This document shows positions 15,966-24,188 of a stretch of DNA of 64,000 bases, piece by piece. A program made the translations under genes and the position numbers. Source of the stretch: Halobellus captivus (GTDB lineage: Archaea; Halobacteriota; Halobacteria; Halobacteriales; Haloferacaceae); NCBI RefSeq assembly GCF_003697845.1, contig NZ_RDQE01000003.1:149174-213173 (forward strand), in the 5' to 3' direction. Under the pieces are notes generated by a model, which made no database searches, was not told the origin of the DNA, and was given only the letters and a program-made list of their open reading frames with translations. Positions within the stretch are counted from its first letter, which is position 1. Every line of letters starts with the position of its first letter.

Positions 15966-16997
15966 CTATAACAGCCGATACACGTTGGCCTCGTAGGTCT
16001 CCCGCACCTGGTCCCCCCAGTTGTGGGTGTAGGTGTCGATCACGTCGTCGGCGACGTCTCCGCGGAGGTATTTGACGACGCCACGGTCGCCGGTACGGTC
16101 CCTGAGGTGGGTGGTAAAGAAGTGTCTGAAGTAGTGGGGGGTGACGTTCTCGCCCGCTCCGCCGCCGGTTCGATACCAGCCCGCATCGCGGGCGTATCGC
16201 TCGACGATGTGACGGACCGCCTGGGGGTCGAGTCGCTCGCCCCACCCCTCCGACGTGCCGACGAAAAGCGGTCCGGCCGGAGACGTCGTGTCGGGTCGTA
16301 TCGCGAGCCACCGTTTCAAAACCGTGTGAAGTTCGTCGTCGACCGGTATCACCGTCTCCCGTTTGCGCTTGTTCGAGGCGGTACGGACCGCTCCGTTCAG
16401 CTCCTCTCCGACCGCCGCATCGGGAGTCACGTACAGCGAGTTCGGCCGATCCGTAAGCGCCGGACGCGTACCCAGCGGGTACGTCGTCTCGAGTTCCGGA
16501 TCCGCCACCGAGAGATCGCGAAGATCGAGGTTACAGAGCTCTCCCACCCGCATTCCGGTCTTCAGTAGCGTACAGACGAGCGCCCTATGGAGCGGATGGG
16601 TGATCCCGGCGACGAACGACCGCATTCGTGGGATCGATATGTCCCGTCGAGCGGGGTCCTTGTCTATCGTCTCGTCCATCTCCTCCATCACGAGCGTCAT
16701 CGGGTTTCCGTCGAAGACGCCGACCTCGGTCATGTACCCGTAAAAGCGGTGGAGATACGCCGCGTACGTCGCAACTGTGCTCTCCGCGAGGTCGCCTCGT
16801 AGCGAGTGGACGAACGCCATACAGTCCCGATGCGTCGCCGTCCGCGGAGTGGTCCCGTCGTCGAGAAACGCCTCATATCGCCTGAGAACGCGTTCGTAGG
16901 ACCCTCTCGTTCGATCCGTCTTCCCGTGATACAGTAGGTCCTCGATGAAGTAGCCGACCGGATCCTCGACGTTCTCCGTCGTCTGCGTGCTACTCAT
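15966..16997 (-). CDS. Tyrosine recombinase / integrase (XerC/D-like, phage integrase family)
   Basis: A 343-residue protein. The N-terminal SAM-like DNA-binding domain (about 10-95) contains RTRGSYERVLRRYEAFL. The catalytic domain carries the first arginine in KTGMRVGELCNLDLRDL, HYFRHFFTTHLRD for the H-x-x-R pair, and the nucleophile tyrosine in DTYTHNW near the C-terminus. It catalyses site-specific strand exchange, typically integration or excision of an element. Start ATG 16997 overlaps the upstream small gene by 8 bp; a longer in-frame reading would bury that gene. No tRNA target or att repeat was found nearby, so the element it once served is undefined. Confidence 0.88.
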   Translation of the reverse strand: MSSTQTTENVEDPVGYFIEDLLYHGKTDRTRGSYERVLRRYEAFLDDGTTPRTATHRDCMAFVHSLRGDLAESTVATYAAYLHRFYGYMTEVGVFDGNPMTLVMEEMDETIDKDPARRDISIPRMRSFVAGITHPLHRALVCTLLKTGMRVGELCNLDLRDLSVADPELETTYPLGTRPALTDRPNSLYVTPDAAVGEELNGAVRTASNKRKRETVIPVDDELHTVLKRWLAIRPDTTSPAGPLFVGTSEGWGERLDPQAVRHIVERYARDAGWYRTGGGAGENVTPHYFRHFFTTHLRDRTGDRGVVKYLRGDVADDVIDTYTHNWGDQVRETYEANVYRLL

Positions 16998-17370
16998 CGA
17001 CGAGGGTGTACCCTCCTTCGCGTCCGCTGTATCGGACGCGATCTCGTTTCTGTAGGGATTCCAACGTCTCCTCCAGTCTGTCCTCGAAGTCGTCGAACAC
17101 CGCGTCCACGAGATCGTCCCACGACGAGTGGCCGTCGGCGATCGCCGATTCGATCCGTGTTTCGAGGTCGTGACCCCCGGGGTTTGACCCCTTGGATCGG
17201 GTCTCCTCGGGGGTACTCCCCTCTCCGACCGTGAATCCACGTCTGCCGGCCTGTACCATCGTTCTGACGAACTCGCTCTGGGACATCCCGAGCTCGTCGG
17301 CGTGTCGTTGCCAGCGCGTTTTCTGATCGGCCGGAACGTACGTCTTCACCGATCGGCGGTCATCGCTCAT
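16990..17370 (-). CDS. DUF5805-like haloarchaeal protein paired with the integrase
   Basis: A 126-residue protein. The N-terminal part (about 1-45) reads SVKTYVPADQKTRWQRHADE then a short helix pair with MSQSEFVRTMVQAGRRG, which looks like a ribbon-helix-helix type DNA-binding element. The C-terminal half (about 65-126) is an acidic helical region ending GYTLVDE. This protein type is commonly found just before a tyrosine integrase in haloarchaea; I believe the family is DUF5805. It overlaps the integrase start by 8 bp, so the two are coupled. ATG 17370 is chosen by family alignment; in-frame ATGs at 17412 and 17430 are alternatives. A role in regulating the integrase or as a directionality factor is inference. 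Confidence 0.75.
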   Translation of the reverse strand: MSDDRRSVKTYVPADQKTRWQRHADELGMSQSEFVRTMVQAGRRGFTVGEGSTPEETRSKGSNPGGHDLETRIESAIADGHSSWDDLVDAVFDDFEDRLEETLESLQKRDRVRYSGREGGYTLVDE

Positions 17371-17418
17371 TCGTTTCGTCCCACTCACCGTGTCGACTTG
17401 AATGTATCCCATATTTGC

Positions 17419-17436
17419 GGATAAGGTCACTTATCC
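17419..17436. promoter_or_regulatory. Perfect 7-bp inverted repeat upstream of the integrase operon (candidate autoregulatory operator)
   Basis: GGATAAG (17419-17425), spacer GTCA, CTTATCC (17430-17436). It lies 49-66 bp before ATG 17370, close to where transcription should start if GTAAAAGTA on the minus strand (about 17447-17457) is the TATA element. A further GGATAA occurs at 17484-17489. The putative ribbon-helix-helix protein downstream is a natural candidate to bind it. Confidence 0.5.
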
Positions 17437-17775
17437 TCATTCTCAAACCTACTTTTACGCGGCTTTTTGGTTCGTATTTTCCGGATAACTCTTTTTTAGT
17501 CCCATATCCCCCGATTAATACACCTCCAGATATAGGTTCAGAACCCCGGATTAGTGATGTGGGATCGGATGCGGTGCGTTCGTGACCGATCTCTCGAGCG
17601 GGACGTCGTCATCGTCCATGATGTCGGGCTCCGTCTCGAGGACTTCTCGCGGAACGCTCGTCACTCGTTCGAGGATCACGCGCTCGATCCGTCGATCGAT
17701 CGGCCCTCGTCCGATCCGCCGAACCGGATAGTTCCCAGAGGAGGTCGGTCGCGCCTTTCGGTACGGGTTCGGGTC

Positions 17776-18489
17776 GTGCGGGCCATCGTGTTTAGTTAAG
17801 CGAATTCCACCGGACTGCGAAGGCTTGGAGCCACGTTTCGGCGGTTGATGGATCGACGTGGCTGAAATTGTTACTGAACGAGGAAGTACGTTTTTTATCT
17901 CTCTAAAGATATGTTCGACACTGTTCCGATCTCCATGTCGAACCGGCTGAAATCGGAGCCCAGATCGGCGAAGTACAGCCGCGAGATGTTGCGCGTGATC
18001 GACGAGAAACTCGGCATCTTCGACGTCGTATCTCTCACGAAGTTCGTGAAGAAATCGCTGCGTCAATGCCGTGATTGTCGCCGTAAACTGCCTTAGATGG
18101 AGGAACTCGTTCGTTTTTGGATCGACAGCAGCGTACAGCCAAAACTGCTGGCCATTGATTCGGATCACTGTTTCGTCAAGTGGGATCTGATCCGGGCTCG
18201 CGTCGCTGGCTGGCTGTAGATCGGCTTTCTGTATCCAATCGTGAATAGCTTTTCGTGACCGCTCGACATCAAACTTTTCAAGTTCTGAGACGGTATTCGA
18301 GAGTGATAGTCCAGCTAGATGGAGCCGAATACCGAGCTTCATCAGCTCGCTCGGTGTCCACTCTCGCTCCACAAACTCCAAGTTGAGCCAGTTGCTACAG
18401 CCACTGAGGCGAGCGATTTCTGCCATAGACACTCAGAACATCGCTCCGCCTCACTCTTCATTCCTAACTAAACACGACGGTGCGGGCCA
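17776..18489 (-). mobile_element. IS6-family insertion sequence (haloarchaeal ISH14/ISH15-like), about 0.7 kb
   Basis: The element holds one transposase gene. Its ends are inverted: TCGTGTTTAGTTA on the left (17786-17798) and the same on the opposite strand on the right (18464-18476). GTGCGGGCCA occurs at both edges (17776-17785 and 18480-18489) as a 10-bp direct repeat that contains or overlaps the target duplication; IS6 elements usually make 8 bp. The exact end is uncertain by 2-3 bases. The good repeats suggest a fairly recent insertion. Confidence 0.8.
17792..18426 (-). CDS. IS6-family transposase with a -1 frameshift at A AAA AAC
   Basis: The first frame encodes MAEIARLSGCSNW, a helix-turn-helix, then the DDE core: Asp in LDETVI, Asp in FLVDHA and Glu in NSVEHIFREIK. 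It leaves the expected sequence right after REIK at 17890. In the -1 frame the missing tail follows at once: RTSSFSNNFSHVDPSTAETW, LQAFAVRWNSLN and stop at 17792. The zero-frame otherwise runs out of the element into the flanking ORF. The switch point reads ATA AAA AAC, so the heptamer A AAA AAC (17896-17890) is a classical slippery site. It may be a real programmed frameshift or a one-base loss in a run of A; without it the last 32 residues are lost but all DDE residues remain. Confidence 0.75.
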
Positions 18490-18527
18490 GGCGAACACTC
18501 AAACCACACGATCCAGCAGCGGAACAC

Positions 18528-18995
18528 CGGGTCGACTTCGGGGCGGCCCTCGTATCACCTCGTGATCATCGAGCGGATCCGTTCGAATTCGGTCTTCGGA
18601 GGAGAACACAGTGAGGTTGCACCGTTTTGACGATCCATGCTCTCGAGAGCGGATAGTGTTTCCGCGACCGAGATCCGTATCTCGGCGATGGACGTGCGTT
18701 TGGCTGACGGTCGACACAGGAGTCGAACCTCGCGGAACCGTGGACTTCATACGTCAGCCTGATCCGGGGGCAGTGCGACGATCAGTCAGAACATTCTTGT
18801 CAATTTATGAGAATAAATATCGTCGCGTTTCGATCTGATAAATCATATAGTGCGATATTATCTCGCCGTCCGTCCTGTGCTCGCTCCGGACCCACCTGAC
18901 CGTCCACGGTGGAGGACCTCGTTTCTCGTATCCCGTCCCGGATCCCCTCCGTCCGACTCTCGTCCTGGAACGGCTCCCGTCGAGTACTCCCGTCG
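18528..18995. other. Gene-poor stretch at the boundary between mobile DNA and core genes
   Basis: No convincing gene in 468 bp. Short frames here lack coding bias. 18795-18860 is AT-rich and may hold the end of the convergent or preceding transcript units. I see no tRNA, attachment site or IS end. Confidence 0.5.
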
Positions 18996-19901
18996 CTAGA
19001 CGGTTATTTCCGAGGCGGTCTCCAGTCCATCGAAGAGCGCGAGCGCCCGGTCGAGTTGTGCGTGATCCTCCGCGGTGTTGCGCATCACGACGGTCTCGCT
19101 CGGGAAGAGATGCTCGCCGAGTACGAGTCCGTTCTCTCGCGCGGTCGATCCGGTGACGGTGAGATACACGCCCATCCCTGTGTCGGCGATGGCCGCTTCC
19201 TCGGAGTTCTCCGGGCCGGGATAGACGAACTCGACGTTCTCGAGCGTTTTCGTCCCCAACACGGCAGTGACGAGCCGTTCGTATCGCGGCGAGATACATA
19301 GTGGACCCTCGTAGCCCGCGAGGAACTCCCGATCCAACTCCTCGCCCGGCGCGAGCGCCTCCGGACGGCCCATCAGCGTGTGATACACCGTATCGCCGAG
19401 CCCGCTCACGACCCGGACGTCCGTATCGACCGGGTCGATCCGATCGTTGACGTCCGCGAGCCCCGCGAGTCCGGTCTCCCGGATCCCGACGACCTCCTCC
19501 AACACGAGGTCCGCCGAGTCGAAGCCGAGCGCGAACTCGTGGGTTCGGAGCGCCCGAAACGGCTCCTCGCGTCCGACCAGTTTGAGGTCGACTCCGTCGA
19601 CGGTCATGGTCGCCGCGTCGAAGACGATCCGGCGGGGTTTCCCCTCACGATCGTCGCGGAGCAGAGTGAACTCCGGGTTCCCCGGCTCCGAGGGGTCCGA
19701 ATACTCCGCGAGCCGGTGGTACGGGCCCTCCTCCGCCTCGACGGACCCCTTCGTCACCGCCTTCTCGTACCGGAGCGTGTTGCTCACGCTGTCCGCGAGC
19801 TCGTCGAGTTCGTCGGTTCGCCCGGCGTCGGCGATCCGCTCGAGGACGGCCTCCAGCGGACGACCCTTGCGCGGAACGGCGACCGGGAGCGGGTCGGTCA
19901 T
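18996..19901 (-). CDS. HisG-like (ATP phosphoribosyltransferase-related) protein
   Basis: A 301-residue protein. It opens LPVAVPRKGRPLEAVLERI, close to the first strand and loop of HisG (I-A-x-P-x-K-G-R-L), and later has IADTGMGVYLTVTGSTARENGL, close to the HisG phosphate-binding segment (D-x-V-x-T-G-x-T-L-x-x-N-x-L). The middle, however, is long and unlike HisG, and there are no other histidine genes near it. It is likely a haloarchaeal paralogue of the periplasmic-binding-like fold that HisG uses, with an unknown job, rather than the histidine pathway enzyme. It follows a coiled-coil protein gene by 48 bp on the same strand. Confidence 0.6.
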   Translation of the reverse strand: MTDPLPVAVPRKGRPLEAVLERIADAGRTDELDELADSVSNTLRYEKAVTKGSVEAEEGPYHRLAEYSDPSEPGNPEFTLLRDDREGKPRRIVFDAATMTVDGVDLKLVGREEPFRALRTHEFALGFDSADLVLEEVVGIRETGLAGLADVNDRIDPVDTDVRVVSGLGDTVYHTLMGRPEALAPGEELDREFLAGYEGPLCISPRYERLVTAVLGTKTLENVEFVYPGPENSEEAAIADTGMGVYLTVTGSTARENGLVLGEHLFPSETVVMRNTAEDHAQLDRALALFDGLETASEITV

Positions 19902-19949
19902 TACCCGCTGTGGGTCGCCGCGGCTAAAACGGGTTGCGCTTTCGACCGG

Positions 19950-21473
19950 CTACGGTCCGAACGCCTCGTTGAGCCGGTTCCGGAAGGCTTCGAGCTCCTC
20001 GAGGTGGTCGTCGATCGCCTCGAGCTCGGCCTCGACGTCCTCCAAGTCGTCCCCGAGCCGTCCTTCGATGTCGGTCAGTCGCGAATCGACCTCCGCGAGG
20101 TCGTCCCACAGGTCGTCGAACTCCTCGTCGAAGCGGCCGAACCGCTCCTCCACGTCGTCGATCCGCCCGTCCGCTCGTTCGACGCCCGCCGCGGCGTCGT
20201 CGACCTCCTCGTAGAGCGTCTCGACGTCGTCGTCGAAGTCGTCGAGCGCGTCGTCGAGCCCGGCGAGATCGGCCTCGAGCGAGGTCACGTCCCCGGCGAC
20301 CCCCTCCACGGTCTCCTCGAGCCCGGCCGCGGTCGCTTGAACCGCCGAAACGGTGTCCTCGAACTCGTCGAGCGTCGTCTCGACGCCGTCGACGTCGTCC
20401 CGGAGGCCACTGACGTCGGACTCCATCCCGTCGACCTCGTCGACGAGTTCGCCGTGTGCCCGCTCGCCGGCCTCGACGCGGGTGTCGAGCGCGTCGACGG
20501 TGGACTCGACGTCGTCCACGCGGGCGTCGAGCCCGTCGAGGACCTCCCGTGCGGTGCCCTCCTCGTCGATGAACTCGGCGAGCGCGTCGGCGTACGCTTC
20601 GATGTCCGACACGCTCGACTGGAGTCGACTGATCCGGACGTCGACGCTCCGCGGGACGCCGAGGTCGAGTTCCGAACGCAGGACCTCCATGTCGTCCTCC
20701 TCGACCGCACCGGATCGGATCTCCTCCGCGAGCGCGGCCGCGACGGATACGCCGTCCTCGTCGTGGGCGTCTCCGTCCGTGTCGACGTCGGTCTCCTCGG
20801 TGGCCTCGTCGGCGTCGATCTCCCCGGCGGCCTCGTCGTCTTCGGCGTCCTCACGCGGCGTGACCGCCGCGGTCGTTCCGTCAGCGACCGTCCGAGGTTC
20901 GGGTCCTCCGACTTCCGGTTCGTCCGAATCGGCGTCCTCGTCCGGCTCAGTCGCCTCGCCGTCGGTGTCGGCTTCGGCGGCGGGTTCGTCCTCGGACGGG
21001 GGCTCGTCGAGGGGTTCCTTCTCCATGCCCGGGAGGGTATCGCGGTCGCCCGCGAGCACCTCCCTCACCGCGTCGGTCTCGCCGGACCCGAGCACGTCCC
21101 CGATCTCCTCGCCGACGGGGACGTGTTCGATGACCGGCGTTCCGAGGAACCCGTCCAGATCCGGGTCGTCGTCGCGGATCCCGAAGACCGTCTCGACGGA
21201 CTCGCCGGGTTCGAGAACCCGCTCGAACTCCACCCGATGGTCCTTGTAGGCCGTCCAGTTCTCGCTCTCGTAGTCGGGATGGAACCCGACTCGGTCCATG
21301 GGGAACTCATCGGGGATCCGGTCGACGATCCGGACTCGAACCGCGTCCTCGCGACGGGAGGAGAGGTCAAAGGTCACTGCGGGTACCGGGAACGCGTCGT
21401 CGGTGAAGGACTTCTCGACGCGGACGCCGTCCTCCTCGACGGTGGTCGTTGCTTCCGCCGTCCGTTCGTTCAT
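19950..21473 (-). CDS. Acidic coiled-coil protein, haloarchaeal, function unknown
   Basis: A 507-residue protein in three parts. Residues 1-about 110 form a beta-rich domain (VRVEKSFTDDAFPVPAVTF, later RVEFERVLEPGESVETVFGI) like an immunoglobulin-type or NEW3-like module. Residues about 125-235 are a very acidic, probably unstructured linker rich in E, D, A and T. Residues about 255-505 are a long coiled coil with heptads such as VDDVESTVDALDTRVEAGE and LEADLAGLDDALDDFDDDVE. There is no signal peptide or membrane segment, so it should be cytoplasmic. It may organise other proteins, but I cannot assign a role. The HisG-like gene follows on the same strand. Confidence 0.7.
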   Translation of the reverse strand: MNERTAEATTTVEEDGVRVEKSFTDDAFPVPAVTFDLSSRREDAVRVRIVDRIPDEFPMDRVGFHPDYESENWTAYKDHRVEFERVLEPGESVETVFGIRDDDPDLDGFLGTPVIEHVPVGEEIGDVLGSGETDAVREVLAGDRDTLPGMEKEPLDEPPSEDEPAAEADTDGEATEPDEDADSDEPEVGGPEPRTVADGTTAAVTPREDAEDDEAAGEIDADEATEETDVDTDGDAHDEDGVSVAAALAEEIRSGAVEEDDMEVLRSELDLGVPRSVDVRISRLQSSVSDIEAYADALAEFIDEEGTAREVLDGLDARVDDVESTVDALDTRVEAGERAHGELVDEVDGMESDVSGLRDDVDGVETTLDEFEDTVSAVQATAAGLEETVEGVAGDVTSLEADLAGLDDALDDFDDDVETLYEEVDDAAAGVERADGRIDDVEERFGRFDEEFDDLWDDLAEVDSRLTDIEGRLGDDLEDVEAELEAIDDHLEELEAFRNRLNEAFGP

Positions 21474-21614
21474 ACGCTATCGTCCGCAAGCCAGGGCTTA
21501 AATTCCACGGGCGACCTCTCACGCGTGATAACTGCTCTCGGTACGCGGCGATGGGTGGCGGCGCGCGCCGAGGGTAGCTACGCGCGGCGAGCGGTGGCTA
21601 CGCGCCGGTGACGC

Positions 21615-22448
21615 TCACAGCTCGATCCGGTCGCCGATCTCCACGACCTCCAGCCGCTTCGGGTGCTCGAAGCTGCGGGCGTGCTCGTGGAGCGCCGTCG
21701 GATCGGCCGTCAGTCCCTTCCACATGTCCCAGTGCGTGGGGACGAGCCGGTCGAGCTCCAGCGCGCTCGCGGCCTCGATCGCCTGGTTCTCGTCGCTGTA
21801 CCACTTGGTCCGGACCGGCTCGCCGGTCTCCTTGTCGGGGATCGTTCCCACCGAACCGAACGCGAGGATACCCAGGTCGATGTCGTACTCCGTGGCGAGT
21901 TCGGAGAACGACGGCGAGGGTTTGCTGTCGCCGGCGTGGAACACGGTGCCCGTCGGGTGTTCGATCACGTAGCCGACCGGATGGGTCGCGTCCGGGTCGT
22001 GCGTCTCGACGACGTGGACCGTGAACTCCCCGACCCGGAGCTCGTCGCCCTCGGTCACTTCGGTGAACTGCTCGTCGTCTACGGCCCACTCCTCCGTCCA
22101 CTGCTCCTCGTCGCGGGCGACGGCCAGCGAGTCGTCGGGAGCGACAAAGTCACACCCCGTGTTCGCGAGGATCGGGGCCTGTGAGGGACCGTGGACGTGG
22201 TCCGTGTGTTCGTGGGTCGCGAGCACCGCGTCTGCGTCGGCGACGTCGTCAGGGTCGAACGGAACCGGGACCATCCGCACCGTCCGCGGGGGGTCTCCCG
22301 TGCCCACGTACGGATCGATCCAGAGGACCGTGCCGTCGCGACCCTTGATCGCGAACCCGTTACAGCCGAGGTACCATAGCGACACCGTCTCGGGGTCGGC
22401 CTCCGCGACCGCGCGCGGCAGCCAGTCGCCCCAGTCGGAACTCGTCAT
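21615..22448 (-). CDS. UlaG-like metallo-beta-lactamase-fold hydrolase
   Basis: A 277-residue protein of the metallo-beta-lactamase fold. It has the metal motif THEHTDHVHGP (near 77-87), GYVIEHPTGTVFHAGDSKPS for the following strand and bridging Asp, and VPTHWDMWKG with the later His. Together with SLWYLGCNGFAIKGRDGTVL at the start these are the marks of the UlaG / L-ascorbate-6-phosphate lactonase group. The natural substrate in archaea is not known and no sugar-acid genes are adjacent. Start is ATG 22448. Confidence 0.82.
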   Translation of the reverse strand: MTSSDWGDWLPRAVAEADPETVSLWYLGCNGFAIKGRDGTVLWIDPYVGTGDPPRTVRMVPVPFDPDDVADADAVLATHEHTDHVHGPSQAPILANTGCDFVAPDDSLAVARDEEQWTEEWAVDDEQFTEVTEGDELRVGEFTVHVVETHDPDATHPVGYVIEHPTGTVFHAGDSKPSPSFSELATEYDIDLGILAFGSVGTIPDKETGEPVRTKWYSDENQAIEAASALELDRLVPTHWDMWKGLTADPTALHEHARSFEHPKRLEVVEIGDRIEL

Positions 22449-22691
22449 GCGTGTTCCTGTCTCGGCTCGCCCCCTAACCGTTCCGGAGTCGCCCCGATAT
22501 GTGATAGTCGATGTCGTGATCCGTGTCCGGCCTCCGTCGGATAAACTTCATCATGCGATATCGAATCTTCGTCCGTTCGGGAACGAGCGGGATCGTCGAA
22601 CGGAACCGGGGCTCGAACGGGACCACCCTCGGGTCTTTCGGCTCACCCCACGAGCCACCACCGTTATGGCCGTCACCCACGGATCGACGAT

Positions 22692-24188
22692 ATGATCTCG
22701 AGCGAGCGGATGGCGGCCGTGGACGCGAACGCGGCCGCACTCGGCGTCCCGCGGAAACAGCTGATGGAGTCGTCCGGAAACGCGGTCGCCCGGGAGGTCC
22801 GGGCGGCGAGCGATCCCGGCGACGCGGTCGCGCTCGTGTGCGGCCGCGGGAACAACGGCGGGGACGCGTTCGTCGCGGCCCGCTTCCTCGCCGACCGTGA
22901 CGTGACGGTCCACCTGCTCGGCCGACCGGAATCGATCGGGACGACGATCGCCCGCGAGAACTGGGAGGCGTTGCGTGCGGCCGAGATCCCGACCACGATC
23001 GTCACCGACTCCGCCGGGGTGAACCTCGGAGCCCCGGACGTGGTCGTCGACGCGATGCTCGGCATCGGGATCGCGGGCGGACTGCGCGAGCCGGCACGGA
23101 CGGCGGCGGAAGCGATAACCGAACTGCGGGGAGACGCGGACGACGGATCCGCCGGCACGACCGTGATCGCCGTCGACGTCCCCTCCGGGATAGACGCCGA
23201 CACGGGCGAGCCGACCGGCGGGGAGGCGGCGATCGCCGTCGACGCGGACCGCGTCGTGACCTTCCACGACGCGAAGCCCGGGCTCGTCCGGCTCGAGGCG
23301 AGCGTGACCGTCGCCGACATCGGGATCCCGGCGGCCGCGGAGCGGTACACCGGTCCCGGCGATCTCCACGGGCTCGGCCGGGATCCGGACTCGCACAAGG
23401 GCGAGAACGGGGAGGTCCTCGTCGTCGGCGGCGGTCCCTACACCGGCGCGCCCGCGCTCTCGGCGCGAGCCGCGCTCCGGGCCGGTGCCGACCTCGTCAG
23501 GGTCGCGTGTCCGGCGGGCGTCGCCGACGAGGTCCAGGGGTACTCCGCGGATCTCATCGTTCGGGAGCTGCCGGGGGACGCGCTCGCGCCCGATCACTTC
23601 CGGCGGGTCGCCGATCTCGCCGCGGACCAGGACGTCGTCGTGATCGGGCCGGGGATGGGGGATTCGGAGGGATCGCTCGAACTGGCCCGTCGATTCCTCG
23701 CCGACTTCCACGGCCGGGCGGTGGTCGACGCCGACGCGCTCCGAGTCGTCCCGGAGGTCGAGACGGACGCCGAGCTGATCTGTACGCCACATCAGGGGGA
23801 GCTTCGGAGGATGGGCGGCGAGACCGCCGCCGATCCCGACGAGCGGGCGGAACTCGTCCGGAAGTTCGCCGCGGAGCTCGGCCACACCCTCCTCGTGAAG
23901 GGGCGGTACGACGTGGTCGCCGGACGGACGGCCGATGCCGACGCCGGGGAGACGTGGACGGTTCGGCAGAACCGCACCGGTAACCCGGGGATGACCGTCG
24001 GCGGCACCGGCGACGTGCTCGCGGGGACGGTCGGCGCGCTCGCGGCTCGGACGGCTCCGTTCGAGGCGGCGGCCGCGGGCGCGTACGTCAACGGGCTCGC
24101 GGGAGATTCGGCGGCGGCGGAGAACGGACACGGGCTCGTGGCGACGGACTTAATCGACCGGCTCCCGCACGCGCTGTACGATGAGTGA
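22692..24188 (+). CDS. nnr: Bifunctional NAD(P)HX epimerase / ADP-dependent NAD(P)HX dehydratase
   Basis: A 498-residue fusion that repairs hydrated NAD(P)H. The N-terminal epimerase domain (about 1-215) shows LMESSGNAVAREV, CGRGNNGGDAFVAARFL and VDVPSGIDADTGEP. The C-terminal dehydratase domain (about 220-498) is a ribokinase-fold protein with HKGENGEVLVVGGGPYTGAP, VDADALRVVP, CTPHQGELRRM and NPGMTVGGTGDVLAGTVGAL. Its length matches the usual bifunctional form. The last 8 bp overlap the moaC start, so the two are translationally linked, an arrangement I know from other haloarchaea. Confidence 0.95.
   Translation: MISSERMAAVDANAAALGVPRKQLMESSGNAVAREVRAASDPGDAVALVCGRGNNGGDAFVAARFLADRDVTVHLLGRPESIGTTIARENWEALRAAEIPTTIVTDSAGVNLGAPDVVVDAMLGIGIAGGLREPARTAAEAITELRGDADDGSAGTTVIAVDVPSGIDADTGEPTGGEAAIAVDADRVVTFHDAKPGLVRLEASVTVADIGIPAAAERYTGPGDLHGLGRDPDSHKGENGEVLVVGGGPYTGAPALSARAALRAGADLVRVACPAGVADEVQGYSADLIVRELPGDALAPDHFRRVADLAADQDVVVIGPGMGDSEGSLELARRFLADFHGRAVVDADALRVVPEVETDAELICTPHQGELRRMGGETAADPDERAELVRKFAAELGHTLLVKGRYDVVAGRTADADAGETWTVRQNRTGNPGMTVGGTGDVLAGTVGALAARTAPFEAAAAGAYVNGLAGDSAAAENGHGLVATDLIDRLPHALYDE

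Larger units (their letters stand above)
17551..18527 (-). pseudogene. Small ORF interrupted by the IS6 element
   Basis: Removing the IS copy and one direct repeat joins 18527-18480 to 17775-17551 in one open frame of 90 codons. It would start at GTG 18527 and encode FRCWIVWFE..., pass through PGPHDPNPYRKARPTSSG exactly at the junction, and end in an arginine-rich then acidic tail (RRIGRGPIDRRIERVI, then MDDDDVPLER). I do not recognise the family. Upstream of 18527 the frame is closed by a TGA, so the true start may be lost or further away. The clean join is the main support. Confidence 0.4.

Noticed and set aside
18499-18750. 83-codon open frame on the minus strand right of the IS6 element
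   Set aside because: Low-complexity basic composition, no start signal, and the frame that reads across the IS junction is a different one.
18680-18770. tRNA-like T-arm on the minus strand (GGTTCGACTCCTG), possible att site for the integrase
   Set aside because: The T-stem does not pair properly and no matching acceptor, D-arm or anticodon arm could be placed upstream.
19380-21611. Very long open frame opposite the coiled-coil and HisG-like genes
   Set aside because: It is an antisense artefact of high-GC codons: it shows no motif and the minus-strand genes have family features.
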